53,755 nt of DNA, taken from contig DASVDR010000038.1 of the NCBI GenBank assembly GCA_036381015.1, positions 1-53,755 on the forward strand. Reading direction: 5' to 3'. This stretch comes from Gammaproteobacteria bacterium (GTDB lineage Bacteria; Pseudomonadota; Gammaproteobacteria; Steroidobacterales; Rariloculaceae). Of this stretch, positions 1 through 8,491 are shown piece after piece. The translations under genes and the position numbers were made by a program. The stretch's first letter is position 1. Every line of letters starts with the position of its first letter. The notes under the pieces were generated by a model. The model did not search any database. It had not been told where the DNA came from and worked only from the letters and a program-made list of their open reading frames with translations.

Positions 1-162
1 CGGCGCCTTGTCGATCTCGTCGAACTTCTTCACCTCGCCGCCAAACTTCGCCGCCATCACCGTCGTCAACGCCGCCGTCAACGTCGTCTTCCCATGGTCG
101 ACGTGACCGATCGTCCCTACGTTCACGTGGGGCTTCTTACGCTCAAACTTTGACTTCGACAT
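1..162 (-). CDS. tuf: Elongation factor Tu, N-terminal 54 codons (partial)
   Basis: EF-Tu delivers aminoacyl-tRNA to the ribosome as a GTP complex. The visible start reads [20 protein letters not shown], followed by the P-loop [12 protein letters not shown], which is diagnostic for EF-Tu. The gene runs off the left edge of the window. The ATG at 160-162 is preceded by AGGAG (complement of 170-174). It is the last gene of a tRNA-Tyr/Gly/Thr-tuf cluster on the same strand, the arrangement known for tufB in gammaproteobacteria, so the tRNAs are probably processed from a shared transcript. Identification is secure; only the N-terminus is present. Confidence 0.97.
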   Translation of the reverse strand, partial: MSKSKFERKKPHVNVGTIGHVDHGKTTLTAALTTVMAAKFGGEVKKFDEIDKAP

Positions 163-280
163 CGGAACGCTCCTGCTCAGCCCTTCGCCGGTGCAACGGC
201 CCGCCGCAAGCGAGCCTCGCTAGCATCTATATGGTTAATGAGTGATCGACCACCGCGAAGCCGCGACGCTCCCGCGAGCA

Positions 281-355
<75 letters not shown>

Positions 356-418
356 GGGAAGCGCGTCGCGAGAAACCCCTGCAACTCCGTACCTCAACGC
401 CTGCCCGTTCTTTTCCGG

Positions 419-492
419 TGGAGCGGGTGATGGGAATCGAACCCACATCATCAGCTTGGAAGGCTGAGGTTCTGCCATTGAACTACACCCGC
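419..492 (-). tRNA. tRNA-Gly (anticodon UCC)
   Basis: The reverse strand begins GCGGGTG, ends with CCA, and carries the T-loop sequence GGTTCGATTCC. The anticodon loop CTTCCAA gives TCC (Gly). It is the middle tRNA of the Tyr-Gly-Thr-tuf cluster, 63 bases upstream of tRNA-Thr on the minus strand. Confidence 0.97.
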
Positions 493-540
493 CTTCTCGC
501 CGCCCGCGCCGCCCGTGACGAGCGGCCGTCCCGCCTCACG

Positions 541-626
541 TGGTGGAGGGGGTAGGATTCGAACCTACGAAGGCGTAAGCCAGCAGATTTACAGTCTGCC
601 CCCGTTGGCCGCTTGGGTACCCCTCC
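541..626 (-). tRNA. tRNA-Tyr (anticodon GUA)
   Basis: This is an 86-nt class II tRNA with a long variable arm, as expected for bacterial tRNA-Tyr. The reverse strand begins GGAGGGGTACC and ends with CCA. The anticodon loop CTGTAAA gives GTA. It is the first gene of the cluster and sits about 11 bases after the predicted transcription start. Confidence 0.97.
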
Positions 627-643
627 GCGGACATAAGCGGGGT

Positions 644-672
644 ATTTTCTGGCCTCCCTGGGGGAGTGTCAA
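644..672 (-). promoter_or_regulatory. Sigma-70 promoter of the tRNA-Tyr/Gly/Thr-tuf cluster
   Basis: On the minus strand a perfect -35 TTGACA (complement of 667-672) is followed after 17 bases by GAAAAT (complement of 644-649). The predicted start is near 637, just upstream of tRNA-Tyr. No functional data; the call rests on consensus match, spacing and position. Confidence 0.7.
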
Positions 673-1034
673 CCGAGGGTAAACGGCCTCGCCGCGGCCG
701 GCTGGCGCGCGCCGCGTCCCGGCTCGCGAGAGCCGTCTCCTCCTCCGAATCGCGCATAAGGATACCCTTAGAACGGGGGCCTCCGCCATCCGGCCTCGGC
801 CGCGGCGCGCTCGCCTTGCGACATAATCGGGTGCCGTCGCTCCCGGGCCGTGCTCGCGGTCGGCCGCGGGCTACGGCCCGGCGCCCGGCGGGGCGCTCCT
901 CGGGCGGGAAGCCCGTCGCCCCTGCGTCGGATCGGTCGACGGGCGGAGCAAGCCTCCGCGGCCCCGGCTTGATTTTGTCCCTCCGGCCGGCATGCTTGAG
1001 CCATCACGCAGGATCAGCGGACGAGGCGCTGCGA
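673..1034. other. Intergenic region with no recognised gene
   Basis: The stretch between the tRNA promoter and the PilZ gene is GC-rich and contains several short self-complementary GC tracts. No reading frame in it has recognisable protein content. The upstream part of the PilZ frame runs through it without a credible start. Confidence 0.5.
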
Positions 1035-1343
1035 ATGGAACGTCGTCTACTGGCGAGGAGCAAGGTTTCGACCACGGTCTACCTGACGGCACCGGGCGGC
1101 CGCATGCAGCGTTGTCGGGCGAGGAATCTTTCGGCCATGGGAGTGTTTCTCGAGAGCCGGTCGCTTGCCCTGCCGGCGGGGACCGTGGTCAATCTCGTCT
1201 TCGCCGTGAAGATCGGCGACGTCATCCGCCTGCATCGCCGCAAGGCCGTCGTCGCGCACGTCAGCGAGTGGGGCGCCGGCTTGATGATGCAATCGCGGGG
1301 TAGAGCCCGGCCGGCCGAGACCTCCCGCCGCGCGACCCGCTAG
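1035..1343 (+). CDS. PilZ domain protein (102 aa)
   Basis: A small stand-alone PilZ protein; the family binds cyclic di-GMP or has a related regulatory role in motility and surface behaviour. Basic residues near the N-terminus (MERRLLARSK) and the motif ARNLSAMGVFLES match the PilZ R-rich and D/NxSxxG signatures. Later strands such as GTVVNLVFAVKIG fit the beta-barrel. The ATG at 1035 is the first sensible start; the frame is open further upstream but has PilZ-unlike, low-information sequence there. The ribosome site is weak. It ends 24 bases before the convergent gloB gene. No partner gene is adjacent, so its output is unknown. Confidence 0.8.
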   Translation: MERRLLARSKVSTTVYLTAPGGRMQRCRARNLSAMGVFLESRSLALPAGTVVNLVFAVKIGDVIRLHRRKAVVAHVSEWGAGLMMQSRGRARPAETSRRATR

Positions 1344-1367
1344 CGCTCCCGCGGCGCCCGCGGTCCG

Positions 1368-2138
1368 TCAGAAGCGATCCTTCAGCGCGCGGGTCCGCGC
1401 GAACACCTCGACGTCGTCGCCGTCCGGCAGGCCGATCGTCTGCCGGAGGTTCCTGCTGTGCGGCCGCAGGAACGGGTTCGTCGCCTTCTCGAGCCCGAGC
1501 GTCGTCGGAACCGTGGGCTCGCCGCGGGCGCGCGCCCGGTCCACGTCCCGGGCGCGCGCGGCAAGCGCGTCGTTGGCCGGCTCCACCGAGAGCGCGAAGC
1601 GGGCGTTCGCCTGCGTGTACTCGTGCGCACAGTAGATGCGCGTGTCGTCGGGCCACTCGAGAATCTTCCGAAGCGACGACCACATCTGCGACGGGCTGCC
1701 TTCGAAGAGGCGCCCGCAGCCCATCGCGAACAGCGTGTCGCCGACGAACGCGATGCCGTCGTCCGGAAATCGATAGACAATGTGCCCCCGCGTGTGGCCG
1801 GGCGTCTCGTGAACCACGACCCGGTGCGACCCGAGCCGGAGCTCGTCGCCTTCGCCGACGCCGACGTCGATGCCCGGGATGCGCGCCGCATCGGCTCGCG
1901 GGCCGACGATCCGGCACGAGGTCGCGCGCTTCAGCTCGAGATTGCCCCCGGCATGATCGCCGTGATGGTGCGTGTTCAGGATGTGGGTCAACGTCCAGCC
2001 GTTTTTCTCGAGCGCGGCAAGAATCGGGCGCACCTCGGGAGTGTCGATCGCGGCCGTGACGCCCGCCTCGCGGTCGTGAACCAGAAAGCCGTAGTTGTCC
2101 GTGAGGCACGGGAACATCTGCACTTCGATCTCGCTCAT
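1368..2138 (-). CDS. gloB: Hydroxyacylglutathione hydrolase (glyoxalase II)
   Basis: Hydrolyses S-D-lactoylglutathione to D-lactate and glutathione, the second step of cytosolic methylglyoxal detoxification. The 256-aa length is typical. The metallo-beta-lactamase metal motif [10 protein letters not shown] is at about residues 57-66. Further ligand regions are ETPGHTRGH and FVGDTLF, and the C-terminal glyoxalase-II segment includes [13 protein letters not shown] and KATNPFLR. The start at [12 protein letters not shown] gives family-like length; the frame is open upstream into thrS territory, which is an artefact. It is divergent from thrS, with 133 bases between the starts that include a perfect palindrome. 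Confidence 0.93.
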   Translation of the reverse strand: MSEIEVQMFPCLTDNYGFLVHDREAGVTAAIDTPEVRPILAALEKNGWTLTHILNTHHHGDHAGGNLELKRATSCRIVGPRADAARIPGIDVGVGEGDELRLGSHRVVVHETPGHTRGHIVYRFPDDGIAFVGDTLFAMGCGRLFEGSPSQMWSSLRKILEWPDDTRIYCAHEYTQANARFALSVEPANDALAARARDVDRARARGEPTVPTTLGLEKATNPFLRPHSRNLRQTIGLPDGDDVEVFARTRALKDRF

Positions 2139-2180
2139 CGTTCGCTCTCCGATTCGCATCGCGGCGGCTTGCGGCTGCTT

Positions 2181-2202
2181 GGACCCGCCCGCGGGCGGGT
2201 CC
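2181..2202. promoter_or_regulatory. Perfect 22-bp palindrome between gloB and thrS
   Basis: Positions 2181-2202 form an uninterrupted palindrome with half-site GGACCCGCCCG. It lies 20 bases upstream of a TACAAT -10-like element (2222-2227) for thrS, so it overlaps the expected -35 region. It could be an operator for one or both divergent genes; no regulator is identified. Confidence 0.5.
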
Positions 2203-2271
2203 GCCGCCGTGAGCCTTATCGTACAATGCGCTTCTTTGCCGCCGGCAACCCATTCTTCGACCCGCAACCGC

Positions 2272-4185
2272 ATGCCTCTGATCACACTTCCGGACGGATC
2301 CACGAAGCGCTTCGACGCGCCGGTCGACGGTCTCGCCGTCGCGCGCAGCATCGGCGCCCGGCTCGAGAAGGACGCCGTGGCGATGCGTGTCGACGGCGTT
2401 CTCAAGGATTTGACGACGGTCATCGACGCCGATGCTCGCGTCGAGATCGTCACGCGCGGCTCCGCGGACGGCCTCGAGCTGCTCCGGCACGACGCCGCGC
2501 ACGTGATGGCGGAGGCGGTCAAGGAGCTCTACCCCGAGACGCAGGTGACGATCGGGCCGGCCATCGAGGACGGCTTCTACTACGACTTCGCCCGCAGCGA
2601 GCCCTTCACGCCCGAGGATCTCGAGCGCATCGAGGCCCGGATGCACGAGATCGTGAAGCGGGACGAGCCGATCGTGCGCGAAGTTTGGGACCGCGAGCGC
2701 GCGGTCGAGCTGTTCCGCGGCCTCGGCGAGCACTACAAGGCCGAGATCATCGCGGGGATCCCGGCCGACGAGCCGATCAGCCTCTACCGGCAGGGCGAGT
2801 TCATCGACTTGTGCCGCGGGCCGCACCTCCCGTCGACCGGCCGTCTCGGGCATGCGTTCAAGCTGACGAAGCTCGCCGGGGCCTACTGGCGCGGCGACTC
2901 GCGCAACGAGATGCTGCAGCGCGTCTACGGCACGGCGTGGTCCGAGCCGAAGGAGCTCGAGGCCTACATCCGGCGGCTCGAGGAAGCCGAGCGCCGAGAC
3001 CACCGCCGGCTCGGCCGGCAGATGGACCTGTTCCATTTTCAGGACGAGGCGGTCGGCGCCGTCTTCTGGCATCCGAAAGGCTGGACGCTGTTCCAGACGC
3101 TGGTCCAGTTCCTGCGCCGGCGGCAGATCGCGGCAGGGTACCGGGAGGTGAACACGCCCGAGCTGATGGACCTCGGGCTCTGGCAGGCTTCCGGGCACTG
3201 GGAAGCCTTCGGCGAGAACATGTTCACTAGCCGGATCGAGGACGACCGGATGCTCGCGGTCAAGCCGATGAACTGCCCCGGGCACGTCCAGATCTTCAAG
3301 AGCGAGCTGCGCAGCTACCGCGAGCTGCCGCTGAGGCTCGCCGAGTTCGGCAAGGTGCACCGCTACGAGCCGTCCGGCGCACTGCACGGGCTGCTGCGCG
3401 TGCGCGCGTTCACGCAGGACGACGCGCACGTGTTCTGCGCGGAGAAGGACATCACGCCGGAGACGGGCGCCGCCTCGAACCTGCTGCTCGGCATCTACCG
3501 CGACTTGGGCTTCGACGACGTCGTGATCAAGTTCGCCGACCGGCCCGAGCAGCGCGTCGGCGACGACGCGGTCTGGGACCGCGCGGAGGCGGCCCTGAAG
3601 ACCGCGATGGCGGAGCTCGGGATCGACTACGTCTACAACAAGGGCGAAGGCGCGTTCTACGGCCCGAAGATCGAGTTCGCGCTGCGCGACGCGATCGGCC
3701 GCGAGTGGCAGTGCGGCACGATCCAGGTCGATCTGAACATGCCGCGCCGCCTCGGCGCCGCGTACGTCGGCGACGACGGCGAGAAGCACGTCCCGGTGAT
3801 GCTGCACCGCGCGATCTTCGGCTCGCTCGAGCGCTTCATCGGCATCCTGCTCGAGCACTACGCGGGCGCGCTGCCGCTGTGGCTCGCGCCGCTTCAGATC
3901 GTCGTCGCCACGATCACGTCCGACGGCGACGACTACGCGCGCGCGATCGTCGACCGCATGCGCGCGGCCGGGCTGCGCGCGGAGGCGGATCTGCGCAACG
4001 AGAAGATCAACTACAAGGTGCGCGAGCACAGCCTCGCGAAAGTGCCCGTCCTGATCGCCGTCGGCCGCAAGGAGGTCGCGGACGGCACCGTGTCGCTTCG
4101 GCGCCTCGGCGAGCAGGGGCAGCGCGTGCTCGGCCTCGACGCCGCACTCGGGCTCCTCGAGCGGGAAGCCGCGCCGCCGCTCTGA
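2272..4185 (+). CDS. thrS: Threonine--tRNA ligase
   Basis: Charges tRNA-Thr with threonine in the cytosol; a class II synthetase with an editing domain. At 637 aa it matches the usual length (about 640). In order: TGS domain ([15 protein letters not shown] onward), the editing domain with [11 protein letters not shown], the catalytic core with motif 2 [12 protein letters not shown], motif 3 around [20 protein letters not shown], and a C-terminal anticodon-binding domain ([12 protein letters not shown]). The ATG at 2272 gives the conserved MPLITLPDG start; the frame is open upstream without family similarity. A TACAAT box is at 2222-2227. The usual downstream partners infC-rpmI-rplT are absent: an FAH-family gene follows. 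Confidence 0.96.
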   Translation: MPLITLPDGSTKRFDAPVDGLAVARSIGARLEKDAVAMRVDGVLKDLTTVIDADARVEIVTRGSADGLELLRHDAAHVMAEAVKELYPETQVTIGPAIEDGFYYDFARSEPFTPEDLERIEARMHEIVKRDEPIVREVWDRERAVELFRGLGEHYKAEIIAGIPADEPISLYRQGEFIDLCRGPHLPSTGRLGHAFKLTKLAGAYWRGDSRNEMLQRVYGTAWSEPKELEAYIRRLEEAERRDHRRLGRQMDLFHFQDEAVGAVFWHPKGWTLFQTLVQFLRRRQIAAGYREVNTPELMDLGLWQASGHWEAFGENMFTSRIEDDRMLAVKPMNCPGHVQIFKSELRSYRELPLRLAEFGKVHRYEPSGALHGLLRVRAFTQDDAHVFCAEKDITPETGAASNLLLGIYRDLGFDDVVIKFADRPEQRVGDDAVWDRAEAALKTAMAELGIDYVYNKGEGAFYGPKIEFALRDAIGREWQCGTIQVDLNMPRRLGAAYVGDDGEKHVPVMLHRAIFGSLERFIGILLEHYAGALPLWLAPLQIVVATITSDGDDYARAIVDRMRAAGLRAEADLRNEKINYKVREHSLAKVPVLIAVGRKEVADGTVSLRRLGEQGQRVLGLDAALGLLEREAAPPL

Positions 4186-4343
4186 CGGCGGAGCTCGTTC
4201 GCCGGAACGGACGCCGCGCGCCGTCCCGCTCCGCGCGTGCGCGCCGAGCGGTGAGCCGAAGCCGTCCCGTGCACTGCAGCGTCCCGGTTCGTACAATGCG
4301 GCAGCGAAGGAACGGCGCTCGATAGGCGCCGAGGGCCGGCCGG

Positions 4344-5201
4344 ATGCGATTGATCAGCTTCGAGATCGAGGGCCGCGAGAGCTTCGGCATCGTCGTCGGC
4401 GACGGCGTCGTCGACGCGGGCGCGAGGCTTGCGGGAGAGTTTACCGGGCTCAGGGACGTGCTCGCCGCCGGAGCGTTGAACCTGCTGCGCGGAATGGAAG
4501 GTCTCGGCCCCGACCTCGCGCTCGGCGACGTGCGATACCGGCCCGTGATTCCTGACCCGGCGGCGAAGTTCCTGTGCGTCGGCGTGAATTACATGCCGCA
4601 CATCCGCGAGATGGGCCGCGAGAAGCCCGATTACCCGGTCGTCTTCGTGCGCTTCGCCGACAGCCTCGTCGGTCACCTCGAGCCGATGGTTCGGCCGAGC
4701 GTCTCGGCCTGCTACGACTACGAAGGCGAGCTCGCGGTCGTGATCGGCAAGCGCGCGCGCCACGTGCCGCGCGATCGCGCCCTCGAGCACGTCGCCGGTT
4801 ACGGCTGCTTCAACGACGGCAGCGTGCGCGATTTCCAGCGGCACGGCCTGCAGTGGACGCCGGGCAAGAACTTTCACGCGAGCGGCGCGTTCGGTCCGTG
4901 GCTCGTGACCGCCGACGAGCAGGACGACCCGGCGAAGCTGCACCTGACGACACGGTTGAACGGCGAGGTCGTGCAGGACGAGAGCGTCGCCGAGCTCTGC
5001 TTCGACGTGGCGCAGCTCATCGAGTATTGCTCCACGTTCGCCCGGCTCGAGCCGGGCGACGTGATCGTGACCGGTACTCCGGGCGGCGTCGGCGCCGGGC
5101 GCAAGCCGCCCCTGTGGATGAAGGCCGGGGACACGGTGGAAGTTTCGATCCGGGGAATCGGCACGCTGCGCAACCCGATCGTCGATGAGCGGCAGGACTA
5201 G
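4344..5201 (+). CDS. Fumarylacetoacetate hydrolase (FAH) family protein
   Basis: A 285-aa member of the FAH/HpaG/FAHD1 superfamily, metal-dependent hydrolases, isomerases or decarboxylases acting on beta-keto acids, often in aromatic catabolism. Family signatures are FLCVGVNYMPHIREMG, the metal-binding YDYEGELAVVIGK, DFQRHGLQWTPGKNF and the C-terminal VTGTPGGVGAGRKPP. The N-terminal domain (about 1-65) is the FAH_N-like module seen in bacterial members. A TACAAT -10-like box lies 50 bases upstream. The 3' end overlaps the next gene by 17 bases, suggesting co-expression. Substrate cannot be set from sequence, and no catabolic genes are adjacent. Confidence 0.88.
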   Translation: MRLISFEIEGRESFGIVVGDGVVDAGARLAGEFTGLRDVLAAGALNLLRGMEGLGPDLALGDVRYRPVIPDPAAKFLCVGVNYMPHIREMGREKPDYPVVFVRFADSLVGHLEPMVRPSVSACYDYEGELAVVIGKRARHVPRDRALEHVAGYGCFNDGSVRDFQRHGLQWTPGKNFHASGAFGPWLVTADEQDDPAKLHLTTRLNGEVVQDESVAELCFDVAQLIEYCSTFARLEPGDVIVTGTPGGVGAGRKPPLWMKAGDTVEVSIRGIGTLRNPIVDERQD

Positions 5202-5799
5202 CGGCAGGACCGGCCGCGTCCGCGGACTCGCCGCCTTCGTCGCGCTGCTCGCCGTCGGCCACGCGCGCGCGGCGGAGCCCGATCTCGCCTGGATCGACCG
5301 CACCGCGCTCGAGGCCGGCGAGGTCCTCGTGACCGCCGGCAAGGCAGGCGGGTCGGTCACGGTGTCGACGGCCTCGCTGATCGACGCGCCCGCGCAGGCG
5401 ATCTGGTCGGTGCTTCGGGAATGCGAGGTGGCGCCGGAGTACGTCCCGAACATCGTCAGCTGCGAGCGCCTCGAGGAAGTGGACGGCGGGCGCGCCGAGC
5501 TCTTCGTGCAGGAGATCAAGCCGATCTTTTTCGTGCCGCGCTTCGAGCACGTGTTCCGCCTCGACTACTACCCGTACGAGCGCATCGACGTGCGGGAGGT
5601 GAGCGGCCCCCTCGAGCGGATGGAAGGCAGCTGGTGGTTTCTGCCCGAGCCGGATGGTCGGATTCTTCTCGTCCATCATCTCGAGGTCGATCCGGGCTTT
5701 CCGATCCCGCGTTTCCTGCTTCGGGCGACGCTGCGGCGCAACCTCGTGAGCATCATGGAGGCCGTCCGGGAACGCTCGGAAGCGCGCGCGGCGAGGTAA
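5185..5799 (+). CDS. Secreted SRPBCC/START-like protein
   Basis: A 204-aa protein with a signal peptide (VRGLAAFVALLAVGHARA, cleavage near residue 29). The mature part resembles the SRPBCC/polyketide-cyclase lipid-binding fold: ASLIDAPAQAIWSVLRECEVAPEYVP is the typical helix-grip start and LLVHHLEVDPGFPIPRFLLR the C-terminal helix. This class usually binds hydrophobic ligands; periplasmic location is inferred from the signal. It overlaps the FAH-family gene by 17 bases and is probably translated with it. No catalytic residues can be named, and the ligand is unknown. Confidence 0.75.
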   Translation: MSGRTSGRTGRVRGLAAFVALLAVGHARAAEPDLAWIDRTALEAGEVLVTAGKAGGSVTVSTASLIDAPAQAIWSVLRECEVAPEYVPNIVSCERLEEVDGGRAELFVQEIKPIFFVPRFEHVFRLDYYPYERIDVREVSGPLERMEGSWWFLPEPDGRILLVHHLEVDPGFPIPRFLLRATLRRNLVSIMEAVRERSEARAAR

Positions 5800-5918
5800 C
5801 GCGCGGCGCAGCGCGGAGCGGAACGCGCGACGCGCGGGGGCGGAACGCCGGCCTGCCGCCCGGTGCCTGTGATTCCGGTCACTTCCGGCCGCGGCGGCAT
5901 CTGCTACCGTGCGCGCGA

Positions 5919-7199
5919 GTGAACGATCCCGACACCATCTCGCCCCGCATCCTGATTCTCGAGACCGACCGCAAGACCGCCGCGGCCGTGCGCCGCTATG
6001 CGGTCAAGGGCTGGGCCGGCGCATCGGTGCAATCGAACAGCGCGACGCTCGCCGACGTCGCGCGCGCCCCCGGCTCGCTGCGGTCCTTCGACGTGGTCCT
6101 CGCCGGCTGCGATTTCTCCGAGGACGGCAGCACGGCGAATCCGGTGTTCCGCGCGCTCCGCGCGATCTCGGCCGACCCGGAGAATCCGGCCGTGATCCTG
6201 CTGACCCACGGCGGCAGCGAGTACACCGCCGTGCAGGCGATCAAGGCCGGCGCCTTCGATTACATCCCGCGCATGCTGTTCGGCCGGGAGCAGATGATCG
6301 CCGCCGTGCAGAATGCCCTCGCGCGGCGCCAGTCCCGCGGCGCGGGCGACGTCACGAGCGTCGTGCAGCTCTTCGGATACGACGTGCGCCGCTGCCTCTC
6401 GCGCCGAGACAACGTCTCCGTCCACGTGGCCTACAGCGCCGAGCGCGCCGCCGAGGTCGTGCTGAAGGTGCTGCATCGGGATCGAGGCTCGCTGTCGCGC
6501 GACGTGAACTTCGAGCGCTTCGTCGAGGAGTTCAAGCTCCTGTACGACATCGAGGATCCGGGCGTGGCCGAGATTTACGACTTTCGCGTCACGAGCCAGT
6601 ACTGCTACATCGCGATGGAGTACTTCCGGGCCGGCCACCTCGGCGGGCGGATCGGCCGGGCGCTCGACGTCCGCGACGCGCTTCGGTACGGCCGCGAGAT
6701 CGCGAAGGCGCTCGCGGTCGTCCACGCGGCCGGAATCGTGCACCGCGACCTGAAGCCCGGCAACGTGATGCTGCGCGACGACGGCTCCGTCGCATTGATC
6801 GACTTCGGGATTTCGCAATCCGCGCACCGGCCGGCGGGGCTCGGTCGACAGCCGGCGATCAGCGGCACGCCCTACTACATGAGCCCCGAGCAGGCGCGCG
6901 GCGAGCCGACGGACGAGCGGACGGACCTCTACGCGCTCGGCGTCATCCTCTACCAGCTCCTGACCGGCGAGAAGCCGTACGTCGGCGCGTCGGCGGAGGA
7001 GATCCTGGAGCGCCACTGCAGCGCTCCGATTCCCCGGCTGCCTCCGGAGCTCGGCCACGTTCAGCCGGTGCTCGACCGGCTGCTCGCGAAGAACGCGGAC
7101 CAGCGCCTGCCGACGGCGCGCGAGGTGATCGAAGCGATCGAGGCGGCGCGGGAAGCGCCGCCGGCGACGCTCTACGCCGTATCGGCGCGCTCCGCCTGA
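5919..7199 (+). CDS. Receiver-like domain fused to a Ser/Thr protein kinase
   Basis: A 426-aa cytosolic protein with an unusual order: an N-terminal CheY-like domain (about 9-135) and a C-terminal eukaryotic-type kinase (about 155-415). The kinase keeps VLKVLH (K183), E204, HRDLKPGN (HRD at 275-277), DFG (295-297), and [13 protein letters not shown] in the activation segment, so it should be active. In the receiver-like part the acceptor-strand motif reads [10 protein letters not shown]: the usual Asp position is Gly, with an Asp two residues later, so it may be a pseudo-receiver. The GTG start at 5919 is chosen because the receiver fold begins nine residues later. The 3' end overlaps convergent ttcA by 28 bases. 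No transmembrane segment is seen. Confidence 0.85.
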   Translation: MNDPDTISPRILILETDRKTAAAVRRYAVKGWAGASVQSNSATLADVARAPGSLRSFDVVLAGCDFSEDGSTANPVFRALRAISADPENPAVILLTHGGSEYTAVQAIKAGAFDYIPRMLFGREQMIAAVQNALARRQSRGAGDVTSVVQLFGYDVRRCLSRRDNVSVHVAYSAERAAEVVLKVLHRDRGSLSRDVNFERFVEEFKLLYDIEDPGVAEIYDFRVTSQYCYIAMEYFRAGHLGGRIGRALDVRDALRYGREIAKALAVVHAAGIVHRDLKPGNVMLRDDGSVALIDFGISQSAHRPAGLGRQPAISGTPYYMSPEQARGEPTDERTDLYALGVILYQLLTGEKPYVGASAEEILERHCSAPIPRLPPELGHVQPVLDRLLAKNADQRLPTAREVIEAIEAAREAPPATLYAVSARSA

Positions 7200-8095
7200 T
7201 CCCCGTCGGCGGTAAGACCCTCGAAATCGAACAGCGCGCGGTCGGCGAGGTGCGACGGCGCGACGTTCTGCAGGCTGCGAAACAGACGGGCGGTCCGCCC
7301 CGGATCGGCGCGCTCCCACTCGGCGAGCATCTGCTTGATCCTCACGCGCTCGAGATTGGCCTGCGAGCCGCACAGGTTGCACGGGATGATCGGAAACTTG
7401 CGCGCCCGGGCGTACCGGGCGATCTCCCGCTCGGCGCAGTAGGCCAGCGGGCGGATGATCACGTGGCGCCCGTCGTCGCTCAGCAGCTTCGGCGGCATCG
7501 CCTTCAGCCGCCCGCCGTGGAACATGTTCAAAAACAGCGTCTCGACGATGTCGTCGCGATGATGCCCGAGCGCGATCTTCGTGGCGCCGACCTCGTCGGC
7601 AACCCGGTAGAGAATCCCGCGGCGCAACCTCGAGCACAGACCGCACATCGTCTTACCGTTCTCGATCACGCGCTTCACGACGGAGTACGTGTCCTCCTCG
7701 ACGATGCGGTATTCGACGCCGAGCCCTTCGAGGTAGCTCGGCAGCACGTGCGCCGGGAAGCCGGGCTGCTTCTGGTCGAGGTTCACGGCGATCAGGCCGA
7801 ACCGGACCGGGGCGCGGCGCGCGAGGCTCATCAGCATGTCGAGGAGCGTGAAGGAGTCCTTGCCGCCGGAGAGGCAGACCATCACGCGGTCGCCGTCCTC
7901 GATCATCCGATAGTCGACGATCGCGCGTCCGACTTCGCCGCGCAGCCGCGCCTGAAGCTTCTTGAACCGCCCAGTGCTTCGCGCGGCACCCGCCGGTCCG
8001 GTCCGCTCGTCGGCCGGGCGGGGCACGGCGCCTTCGGCCGAACGAGGCACGCCGCCGTCCGCCGGCGCACCCGGGCCTTCCGGCCGGCCGGACAT
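7172..8095 (-). CDS. ttcA: tRNA 2-thiocytidine(32) synthetase
   Basis: ATP- and iron-sulfur-dependent enzyme that thiolates C32 in certain tRNAs. The 307-aa form chosen here matches E. coli TtcA (about 311). The PP-loop motif [15 protein letters not shown] and two CxxC cluster motifs, [12 protein letters not shown] and IPCNLCGSQ, are diagnostic, as is [18 protein letters not shown]. The first about 40 residues are Pro/Gly/Ala-rich and poorly constrained, so the start (ATG at 8093-8095) is uncertain; the frame is open to 8284. The 3' end overlaps the kinase gene on the other strand by 28 bases. Confidence 0.94.
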   Translation of the reverse strand: MSGRPEGPGAPADGGVPRSAEGAVPRPADERTGPAGAARSTGRFKKLQARLRGEVGRAIVDYRMIEDGDRVMVCLSGGKDSFTLLDMLMSLARRAPVRFGLIAVNLDQKQPGFPAHVLPSYLEGLGVEYRIVEEDTYSVVKRVIENGKTMCGLCSRLRRGILYRVADEVGATKIALGHHRDDIVETLFLNMFHGGRLKAMPPKLLSDDGRHVIIRPLAYCAEREIARYARARKFPIIPCNLCGSQANLERVRIKQMLAEWERADPGRTARLFRSLQNVAPSHLADRALFDFEGLTADGDQAERADTA

Positions 8096-8491
8096 CGAAA
8101 CGTCGCGCGCCGCGGCGCTCACGCCGACGCCCTCCGCGCTGAATCCACGTCGCTCAAAGCTGCGCCCTCCGAGAAAGCGAAAAGGCCGGCGCTCGCCGGG
8201 GACGGGCGGGCGAGCGGGCCGCTCCCGCCTCGCCGGCCGCGCCCGCCGGCGGGGTCGGCCATGATAGCGAATCCGCGGACACACCGGCAGCGCGGCCCCG
8301 ATTCCGGGCCGGACGCCGCCGGGCGCGCGGGGCCGCTGCGCACCGCCGGTAATGCCGAAAGCCCGTGCCGGCCACGCGACATAAGACCCGTCGCTCGCGA
8401 CCGACTCCCGGGCTCTGTGAAGCCTATCACTGCAACGAAAGGCGGCATTGCCTAGGGTTGGAGCTCTCTCCGATTACGTCAACCGGGCGAA
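8096..8491. other. Intergenic region with no recognised gene
   Basis: About 400 bases between divergent ttcA and the sensor kinase gene. It is very GC-rich, with runs complementary to each other around 8205-8262 that could form stem-loops. It must carry promoters for both sides, but I see no convincing consensus pair. Confidence 0.4.

Noticed and set aside
1261-4296. 1011-codon open frame on the minus strand across gloB and thrS
   Set aside because: It is antisense to thrS and out of frame shadow of GC-rich codon use; the translated sequence has no domain and is Arg/Ala/Glu-rich.
5909-8455. 848-codon plus-strand frame spanning the kinase and ttcA
   Set aside because: Overlaps two genes with diagnostic motifs in other frames; composition is typical of a shadow frame.
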